Below, in pieces: positions 1 to 9,200 of a stretch of DNA of 13,158 nt. Where the stretch lies: the NCBI GenBank assembly GCA_900617975.1, contig UZAE01012158.1, forward strand, positions 43,324 to 56,481, in the 5' to 3' direction. The notes beneath the pieces were generated by a model that saw only the letters and a program-made list of their open reading frames with translations, was not told the origin of the DNA and searched no databases. Numbering within the stretch: the stretch's first letter is position 1; each line of letters begins with the position of its first letter. Made by a program: the position numbers and the translations under genes. The stretch comes from Rodentolepis nana (Eukaryota; Platyhelminthes; Cestoda; Cyclophyllidea; Hymenolepididae).

Positions 1-2400
1 GAAGCCCAATTTGCAGATTCAAAAATAGAGCTTACTTCTATAAATATTATCGAATGCTCCTCTCTCCTTGTTGTATTGCTGGAGGAAGGACCTAAATCCA
101 TGTTTGGATGTCTATAATAATAAACAATGTTGAACTTTACTCAAAGTTGACCAGTAATTTAATTAAGAATGGCGTAAAGCGAATAGCGTTCATTCATACA
201 TGCACAATGTCAAAGTATTCCCACTGGATTAATAACACAGGGCAAAGGTGCGATGAGTGGTAACAAACCTTTCATTCAGGAATATTTGATATTTAACTCC
301 AGAAAATGGCCCGTTTAGGTAGATAGAAGAGGATTCAGCTAATGATTGAGTTCTACTCGGCGATTTCTAAGTGCTTTTCAAATCTCCACAATTAGAGAAC
401 ATAGTTCGTGTTACCAGGAGGTACAGCGTAAAATCAGAGGAGGGTAGAAGGAAGAAAGTGGAAGGGGAGTGAGAACAGAATGCTTCAAAACCAACCGTAA
501 AGATTGGAGAAAAAATAGTCAGTAGGCAACGACAGTGACTAGAGAAAATCGATTGTAAGGATTAGGTTAACCTTGACCTGAGAAGAGCTAAATGCGTTGA
601 GTACATTCGTTTTAAACATATGTTTGAACAAAAAACCCCTTTATCGGTCCAGCAATAATCTTGTCACGCGTATAGAAACTCAGAATTACAGAATGAGCAG
701 ATCAAGACGAGAAAGAAAATGAATAAGTAAGCAAATCTATTCGTATACGCACAGTAAACACAGCAATAAAAAACCAAAAGAGAACTTGTTTGTCAAATCA
801 TAAAATGTGTCTAATGAGTGTATTATTAGAGCAAATAACCTTTTGAATTACGGCGTGATGATATCCCAGTTGAATTGAATTTAAATATTCACTTCATTAC
901 ATTACAGAAAGGAAATAGGTAGCAGCTAATGCAATGATCATAAACAAACAGGTTTCTCATTTTTTTACTCATTTTAGCTTAAATCGCAATAATCGCCCTG
1001 CTAAACTGCCTGAAAGTCAACCATGCCCTCAAACAATCATCGTGAAATTAGAAAGAATCCAAGATGGCCTGGGTGGGAAATGAAAATTTATTGACTTAAT
1101 TAATAGGCTTAATTCGCAATTTAAAAATCTATAGGTCGATCGGGTGATCAAACAATCGAAAATCTAAAAATTCACTGAACCTATTATGACCTCGTATATT
1201 TAGATAGATGAAAATATAAGGGACCTAAACTATTTTCGAGAAGAAAAACAAATATTCGCATAACTAACTTACTGAAGATATATTGAATGATTTATTCTAA
1301 AGAAATACTAATCCAAATAAGTTCTAATTAGATTTATTTGATAGCAATAAACAGTTATTTTATAGCGACATACAAGGTAGATTTGCCTTCTTCCTCAATG
1401 TAAATCACCGATTATGATTAATCCTACTAACGACTTTCAAAGGGATATGAAATAGCCCCTGAGATTCAATTTCCCGCAAAAACAGTGAGTGTTTTATAAC
1501 ATATAAAAATGGTATAATTTTAGATTTTTCATGTACAAAATTGTCAAATTTTTACTTTCGTTAAGATATTAATAATGAAGCGCACTTATTTATGGTAATA
1601 TTTAAAATTATTTTGAGGGCATCATGTCAGAAAAATAATAAAATTAAAATTTTACAGACTGTAAGGCAATTATTTTGGCTTTTACCGTAAAGTTAAAATT
1701 AATGCACATAAGATATTTGAAACACTTTACAAAGGCCCAACGGATATATTCTTGGAATGTACATAAAGGGTTCCATATTTGGTTTCTTAAATAACTGAAT
1801 ATTATTTACTTTGACAATTTGAACAAGAAGGAACAATTGTTGTAAAGATTTTTAGTAAATAATGGCACTTTAAATTGGTAAAATAATCGTTCATGGAATT
1901 TTAGAAAATTTAATTGCATCAAATCATCCAATTTCGTTCACATGAATGAGAGGGTTCACCATTTCAAAGATTTAAAAGAAAAGAGCTACAATCTACTTTT
2001 ATCATAAATAATTTTTGTCATCTGTTGATATTATAAAGGTTGATAGAACCTAGTTAATCATGATTCCCGCAATTTATGCAATTATGAACAATAAAAACTT
2101 AATTTACAGAACATTTAACGAACGTCATAATTCATGGACAGTTGAAAATATGTTCCTTCCTCTGGTAAAATCGGCAGGAAAAGCTTATTTCATCACTTTC
2201 TTATTAAGGGAAATACCTGGTGAAATTGGACAGTTAAATATGCAATTAACGTCGAGTGGATAAAACATTGTTCATTTGCTCAATTTTTTTCAATGAAAAT
2301 TTACTGCTGTGTGCTGAAAATTCATTTATTACTATTTTGATATTTGATTACAATATTGTCCAGATCAAGATCAAAATGGTCTTAAGCGTCACAATGGAGG
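1..2400. other. AT-rich intergenic region, no gene supported
   Basis: No convincing coding exon, RNA gene or transposon end was found here. The sequence is AT-rich with frequent stops on both strands. A purine-rich tract lies at about 434-480. The only ORF above 60 codons (2060-2263) has no recognisable motif and sits in AT-rich sequence, so I do not call it. If a neighbouring gene lies upstream, its end is not identifiable in this window. Confidence 0.5.
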
Positions 2401-2729
2401 CATAATATTTATTTATATCAAATGGCAGGCGTTTTGATAGTTATAATTAGCTCTTTAGTTGACTTCAGGCTTCACAGATGGGAAGGAACATCAAAGTGAA
2501 AAAGGTCGAGATGGGGGGGGGGACAGAAGAGTGTTTCAAAGATTTAAAAGAGACAGACACAAAGTTGAAAAAAGGTGAGGTGAGTACGGTTGAAGTAGTC
2601 GAATTTGACATAGAGTGGGGAGATGGTAGTTTGGAGTCTGATGTCAACTGCCGGTTAATAGACTTTTTTGCCGTATGAGCATACGTTGCCCAGGGTGCAC
2701 CACGTGGGGGTAAGTCTATCGCACACCCC
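2401..2729 (+). repeat. Dispersed ~0.3-kb repeat, copy 1
   Basis: This stretch matches 8699-8974 in the opposite orientation. The similarity is clear from TATATCAAATGG (2414) to the CACACCCC end (2722-2729), with scattered substitutions. Copy 1 carries 64 bp (2480-2543) that copy 2 lacks; AGAT lies at both edges of that segment (2476-2479 and 2540-2543). The copy is hugged by TGGAGG at 2395-2400 and 2730-2735, a plausible target-site duplication. There are no terminal inverted repeats and no recognisable tRNA-like A or B box. The short ORFs inside it on both strands (for example 2478-2678) look incidental: substitutions between the copies are not concentrated at third codon positions. Inference: a non-autonomous mobile repeat, possibly SINE-like; I do not recognise the family. 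Confidence 0.7.
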
Positions 2730-3160
2730 TGGAGGTACAAGATAAATCACAAGTATTTGAAAGATTAAATTATTATATAGAACAAGAGTGCGTTTTAAAC
2801 GGACGCTTCAAATATTTTTAAACCCTCGTTATGTAGCACATTAACGTATATTTAAAAATTATTATGCTACTATGCAATTCCAATAATATGATAAATTTTT
2901 TTCTTTTACATATGAAGAGCCTCGTTATTCCACCCATTGTTATTTATGTATTAAAATTCAAATCATTTATTCAATTAAATTCGTTAATATTAAAATTTGA
3001 TTTTGATTACTAATCGAACAAGATCAATATAAGCCAAGTTAATAATATCGTTATTTGAATTATTTAGCCCTTATTTGCTTTGACACGTAGCACAAACAGA
3101 CTTCGATAACTGATTGGTTGCTCGTGGAGTTAAGGTCATCAACAACCTTCGAGTTCAACG
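2730..3160 (+). other. Upstream region and likely 5' leader of the SLC33A1-like gene
   Basis: AT-rich non-coding sequence between the repeat and the first ATG. The exon 1 reading frame is closed by a TAA at 3131-3133, so the protein cannot begin further upstream in the same exon. An ATTGG (inverted CCAAT) lies at about 3113-3117, roughly 45 bp before the ATG; it may be chance. No TATA box can be assigned and the transcription start is not visible. Confidence 0.35.
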
Positions 3161-3295
3161 ATGGTAGTCACGAGACGTAGAAACATGGAAAAATCTGAAC
3201 GAAGGGGATCGCTCCCTCATCCACAAATAAAACAATCGGAAAAATGTAAAGATGTACCCGGAATTATCCTCCTTACAGCGCTCTACATATTACAA
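3161..3295 (+). CDS. SLC33A1: SLC33A1-like exon 1 (N-terminus, start codon)
   Basis: This encodes residues 1-45. The first part is a basic, hydrophilic cytosolic tail; the first membrane span begins at [14 protein letters not shown] (32-45). The exon ends on the CAA codon and is followed by the donor gtatgt (3296), phase 0. Joined to exon 2 it restores the family sequence YILQ|GIPLG. Two in-frame ATGs (3161 and 3185) both have A at -3 and G at +4. A TAA at 3131-3133 closes the frame upstream. The exon was found by looking for the family sequence before the phase-0 acceptor of exon 2. Confidence 0.85.
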
Positions 3296-6200
3296 GTATG
3301 TGGGAGACTTTCTTTGGTTTAAACCGTGATTTTTATTAACCAAAGATTTTCCAATTCTTACACGTAGTTTAAGACAAATTGATAATTTGTTTCTAATTTA
3401 ATTGTGATTTCGTTAGCCCTCTGCGTGTATTTTGATCCAACTCGTTCATCCGCTATCGCTTTTCTATTTGCTTCACGCAATTTTAAATGTTTGGTTGGTT
3501 TTATTTTTTAAATGTTATTGTCGAATCTTTACAAAGCTTGGTTTCATTCAGATCTTCTCAGTCTAGATTGTGTTTAGTAAGGATTGTTGTCCTTCTATTA
3601 TTTATTATTGGGTTGGGAACTAAGTCATTGCCGTTTTTGTTAACGGATTCACTCTACTTTCTTTTGTTTTTTTAACGTGGCCAGAGCATCTAACCTATAT
3701 TTTTTTTCTTACTGTATGGGCTTCTAGGATAATTAGTAAAATATTTTTTTTGTTTAGTTCTTTAGTTTTGTTTTTATCCCAATTTAAAAATGAAAGAACA
3801 GGACGTGCACTTCCGACACGTTTTATTGTATTACTTCCGAAAAGGCAAGAACACATCGCAAGCACAAAAGAAGTTATGTGCCGTATATGGAGATGAAGCC
3901 TTAAAAGAAATGCAGTGTCGAAATTGGTTTAAAAGATTTCGTTCCGGTGATTTTTCACTGAAAAATTCACAACGATCTGGCCGCCCAGTCGAAGTGGATG
4001 AAACCCATATCAAGGCCATTATCGATTCAAATCGTCACAGCACAACACGAGATGATATTGCAGAGAAGCTCAATGTGTCGCATACATGCATTGAAAAAAA
4101 ATGAAAAACCCTTGGTTATGTCAAGAAACTTGATTTATGGATCCCTCACCAGTTAAAGGAAATTCATTTGACGCAACGGATTAGCATCTGTGATTCGCCG
4201 CTACTGAAACGCAATGGAAATGATCTATTTCTGAAGAACCTAGTTACTGGCGACGAAAAGTGGATAGTTTATAAGAATGTTACTCGCAAGAGATCATGGG
4301 TGAAGCAAGATCAACCGGCCCAAACAGTATGAAAAGCAGAGATTCACCAGAAAAGATTATGCTGTCAGTCTGGTGGGATCACAAAGGAATTGTGTATTTT
4401 GAACTCATGCCGCAGAACCAAACGATAAATTCAAATGTGTATGTTGAAGAACTCGAAAAACTGAAGGATGCAATTGAAGATAAGCAGCCGACATTATCAA
4501 ATCGGCGGAAGGGTGTTGTTTTCCATCATGATAACGCAAGGCCCCTGCACACATCTTTGGTTACTCGGCAAAAATGATTGGAACTGGGTTGGGATGTTTT
4601 GTCACACCCACCATATAGCCCTGACCTTGCGCCTTCGGATTACCATTTGTTTCGTTCCATGCAAAACTCTTTAAATGGTAAAATTGTTAAGAACGCGGAT
4701 GATGTCGGATCACACCTAATTCAGTTTTTTAATAGCAAAGACCAGAGATTTGACGAACGGGGAATTTGTACTCTGCCAGAAGGATGGAAAAAGGTCATCG
4801 ACAAGAACGGCCAATATCTAATTGAATAAAGTTACATTTTTAAACAAAAATTCCGAATTTGCCTTCTTATTTGAAATCGGCAATGACTTAGTTGCCAACC
4901 TAATAGTTGAGAGTCGCCAATCTTAGTCAGCGTGCAAGGCATTTTTAATGACGCCTTTTTGCATATCAATAATCTACCTCTATTTTAACTTTCCCTCTAC
5001 CACATTTTATTATTTATGAAAAAATTAGGTCGTGCTATTGAACTCGATTTGATGATTTGCTGCATGAGCTAGATTTATCCTTAATAATATTCTAATTTTT
5101 TGTTAACAGCATGTAACGGCCTTTCGCCATCGCGGAGATTAGTTTATTTCATTGAATAAATTGATACAATGAGATATTTTGAGAGTATTAGTGGATTAAA
5201 TTGTAAATTGTGGGAATTAATCAGCATTGTAATTAATCTTTAAATCTAGATTTTTTTAAAATTAAGCAAGGTAACCTTTGCCAAATTATATGCTCTGCGT
5301 GCTGTTTTTGTTTTTGAGATCATCCTTCAAGTGGCTGTGAGTCTCATTCGCTTTTTGACATAGTTTTATCTTTTACTGACCTGAAAGCATGATAATTGTC
5401 GAAAATGTGGTGTGGTGAATATGGCGGGTGTGGCAGAACTCCTCCATTTTATTTCTAATCTTCTTGTGAGATTTTTCTTTCCTGTTAAGTGAATTTGGTG
5501 TAAAGGAGGTGTTTTTTTGCCTTGACTACAAAGAAATGCATCTTTGTCTGTTATTCTGAGGGAACTGATGCGGCGGTACCGGAGTTATCTCTGTATTCAA
5601 TTTACTGATGTTCTTAGGGTGTTATGGGACAGTTGGTCATGGCTATGTGCGTTTCTGTGGCAAGTCTTCCGTAGTTAACTGAGGATCTGTTGGAAGTAGG
5701 GTATTTAATCCCTGATTTTTGGCTTCATTATAATTCCTATTGTCCATTTTAGACTTCTTTGCCTAAATCCTTGTTAGTTGACTTTGAGCATTAATTTCAA
5801 TTATACCCTCTTAAATGTTCAGGTCCTCTTGGTTGAAAAGCCGCATACGGTATCTGTCTGTTGTGCTCTCTATTTACGTTGGGGGTTGAAATTTTCTTCT
5901 TAACACTGAAAGAAAGTTTATTGCTCCTAAATGATGCCCAATAAGTTGTCTACTTTAGGGAAAACTTGCTGATCTGTTTTCGTCACGTTGTCTCTACACA
6001 CAAAGTGAACTCAAGCATATGTTTGCAAAATTTGCGATTTCTTATGGATACACCTAATTTCATCTTTACTTTCCATCGTAGTACTCTGTCGTTGTTCTCA
6101 TCTGTGCATCTTTTTGCTACCTGGGGGCGCACAACCAAATCTTGATTGCGCGCAAATAAATCAACGCTTCAAGTAGTTCTAAACACGGAGTATTGAGCAT

Positions 6201-9200
6201 CATTGGATCACAAGGTGTAACTCTACCCTCTAGAAAGTATTAACAAATCTAATTGAAATAAATGGAGGCCTATAATGTAGCAATTAATTTTTACATAATT
6301 TTACTTGTTTATTTACATTCCCATTAATTAATTTTTTATGATCTCTATGATGTTATTACTTTTCAGCACAAACTTTTTAGCAACAATTCTTGGGAAGAAA
6401 ATGTTTTAAAATATTTCGAAGAAAACATGAATTGAATTATTACTTTTTTTAAATGAAAAATATTAGCCTCGGGTTCTTTTGCTGGTTCTTAATTCCTTTT
6501 AACAGACGAGTGTGTTAGGTAATTCAGGCAAATTCACTCTATTTCTTTACAGCAGTAGTATGTGTATTGGAAATCTTCCACCAAGTGTTGAATAACCAGC
6601 CGTCAAGTAGTTGTTTTCGTTCATATACCCGTCGACTGCTTACCACGACCCTCTTGTCTTATCGTTGGACTTGTAGGTTTCGCATTTCCGTTTCGCTTTT
6701 CATCCTTTGTTTTGGCTTTTCCATGGGAGACTCATCTTTCTTAATTCTGCTCTATTTCTATATGTCCTCGCTTGGCGCACAACTTTCGAATATGACATTT
6801 GTGCCTTCTTTGAGTTGGCTGCCTTAGTTTGTCAAGGCCATTCATAATAATTGATTTAATTTAGGTGGAGATGCGTTTTATTGAACTCTTAACTTCCGCC
6901 CTCCGCCTTTCTGTCTGGTCTACTCTTTGGTCTGATCGATGGAGTGGTATCATGGCACGCATACATGGTGGATCCCTAACTTGTATACTGTTGTACTTGT
7001 TTATAGCCGTCATAGTTATTTGATGCATTACAGCCGGCCTTCATAACATTTTTCACATATATCATGGTACACGAACCAGGAGGCGCCATCTTTGTAGGCC
7101 ATGATAAGCATCGGAAAATCACCTTCTCGGTGTTTATAATATCGTGTCATTATTTTTCTCCATTCCTTTGAGGTGGAAAAAAATGTCGACGTCTTTTTGG
7201 CAATTCCTTGATAGAATTGGGTTTTCATAAATGATAACAAATCAGGACTGGAATTAGTCAGATTCGCGTTGAAAGCAGTCATACGACTTCTCCTCAATGG
7301 AGACCGGAAACATGCATAATTTCATTTCGCACTTTCTCGCTTTGTACTTTATTGAAAATGTGTTCTTATGGCCGGCTTCCGTTCTACATCTTCCACCGTT
7401 TTTTTGCAGACCGTTTTGATTTTTTTTTTACCTGAGGATCTTGTGACTTACCTATTACAATTGCACCGGTAATGTTTGTTGCTTAGTGCAAGGGCTGGCG
7501 ACTGGACTTTGCAGGATGCGTGGTTTAAGCTTAAGCTTATCTCTTATAAAATTCTTTTGACACTAGGTAAGATGGGAATTAAAAGCCCGCAAGGTCATTG
7601 CGGCAAAGATACTGCATATAAATATTGGCCAAAATATATACGATAAGGAGTACAAAGGTGGGATGAAGCGATCATCCTACCGCAGTAGAATGGCCGTTGC
7701 TACTTGTTGGCCCTTTTGTAAACGAATTTCTAAGCCTAGATCCGTTGAACTTCTAAAGTGATCTTTCCCATCTCTCGGCATTAAGGGTACTTTAATCCAT
7801 GCAATTGGATGTGCCGAATTTCTCCCTTATTTTGATATTTTGCTCATTTCTGTTTATCTCTAGGGTATTCCTTTAGGCCTTGCAGCAGCTGTGCCTTATC
7901 TCCTTCAATCCAATCAACAAACAGCGAATTATCGACATCAGGCCATCTTCTCTTGGGTTTTTTGGCCTTTCTCTCTCAAGCTATGCTGGGCACCGATCGT
8001 GGACGCTGTCTACTTCAAACGCTTGGGCCGGCGCAAGTCTTGGCTTCTTCCCATCCAATACGCCCTCGGTATTGATTTCTTTGTCCTCGGAAGTCGGGTC
8101 GATCAATGGCTGGGCAGGCCTGAGGGCGATCCCTGGGGACCACTGGGTTCCAACGGAGATGTTCAAATATGGCCCCTCACCATTGCTTTCTTCGGACTAA
8201 CTCTCCTAGCTGCTACGCAGGATATAGTTGTGGATGGCTGGGCCTTGACAATGCTCTCCTCGTAATACTCCCCCCCCCGTCTTTTTTTGTACCTTGAATC
8301 GTCACCCCCTTTCTTATTTGTGTCCATTGTGTAATTCCAGGGAGAATATTGGCTGGGCGTCGACATGCAACAGTGTTGGTCAAAACATCGGGTACATAGT
8401 CGGCTTCATGTTCTTTTTGGCGATTGAATCTCCAGATGTGTGCAACAACTACCTGCGCTCTGTTCCTGTGCCTGGACAAGGATTCATCAGCTTTTCAGGT
8501 TAGTTAATCTCTCTCAGGCAAAAGGAAAGTGCCAAGTCTCGCAATTACCAAAATTACGACTTGAGTCGGAGGTAGGGGTAGTAGTGGATGGCATTATATT
8601 ATGTGGTAGAGAGATAAGACACCGCTGTTGAGGTATTATGCATGGAATGACTGAGTCACCTAGGAATGGTAAACATGCATGCATTATAATATTCAAATGG
8701 GGGGGGGGGGTGTGCGATAGACTTACCTCAACGTGGTGCACCCTGGGCAACGTATACTCATACGGGAGAAAAGTCTATTACCTGGCAGTTGACTTCTGAC
8801 CTCAAACTACCATCACCAAACTGTATGTCATATTCGACCACTTTCACAGTACTCACCTTACCTTTTCTCTGCCTTTGTGTCAGTCTATCTCTTTTACATC
8901 TGTGAAGTCCGATGTCAGCTAAAGGGCTAATGATAACTATCAAAACGCCTGCCATTTGATATAATAGTAATACTATTCAAATGGCGGATGTCGTTGACAA
9001 GAAAAGGGGGGAGGGGAGGGGGGGGGAGTAATGTAGAAAGCAGTTTGAGATTGGCACCACGAGGTTTGGGAATACTCAGTCTAAAGAGAGTGTGTCGCTT
9101 TTTTTGGCAAATGATTTTGTGAGAGGAGATTCATTGTCTTTGGTGCGTGGCGTTTCAATTATCCCTTGCCTTTTGTGCCACTTAAACAGACTGAAGATTG

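Larger units (their letters stand above)
3608..4903 (+). mobile_element. Complete but inactive mariner-family DNA transposon (cecropia-like)
   Basis: 1296 bp, the usual size of a mariner, bounded by TA target duplications at 3606-3607 and 4904-4905. The 31-bp ends are inverted repeats with 27 of 31 positions matching. The single ORF encodes a Tc1/mariner transposase of the D,D34D type and is broken in several places. It sits in intron 1 in the same orientation as the host gene. The resemblance to the Hsmar1/SETMAR transposase (HTH region, then [34 protein letters not shown]) suggests the cecropia group; subfamily placement is from memory. Confidence 0.93.
3296..7863 (+). other. Intron 1 (4568 bp), carrying a dead mariner and an antisense ORF
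   Basis: Donor gtatgt directly after CAA and acceptor tttatctctag, phase 0. Contents: the mariner at 3608-4903 and the minus-strand ORF at 7028-7282. The remainder (3296-3605, 4906-7027 and 7283-7863) is T-rich with no supported gene, RNA or repeat. An intron this long next to a 79-bp intron shows how uneven this gene's introns are. Confidence 0.8.

Noticed and set aside
1272..1305. Second hammerhead-like core (CTGAAGA followed by GAAA)
   Set aside because: The intervening bases cannot form a stem II next to the core.
2060..2263. 67-codon ORF upstream of the gene
   Set aside because: AT-rich surroundings, no motif, no splice context and no repeat copy; consistent with chance.
2465..2740. 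ORFs on both strands within repeat copy 1 as genes
   Set aside because: They lie wholly inside a dispersed repeat, and changes between the two copies are mostly amino-acid changing rather than third-position.
6567..6827. 86-codon ORF in intron 1
   Set aside because: Hydrophobic product of T-rich sequence; no family pattern and no splice support.
7864..8265. Exon 2 as a stand-alone truncated transporter gene ending at TAA
   Set aside because: The donor at 8262 and the phase-2 match to exon 3 restore the conserved ENIGWAS sequence, so the TAA is intronic.
8163..8750. Several ORFs on both strands around exons 2 and 3
   Set aside because: They are shadows of the transporter exons or run across the splice sites of intron 2 and into intron 3.
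8758..8955. 65-codon minus-strand ORF as a conserved small protein shared with 2478-2678
   Set aside because: The similarity is explained by the shared repeat. The 64-bp difference breaks the frame between the copies, and there is no sign of selection on the codons.
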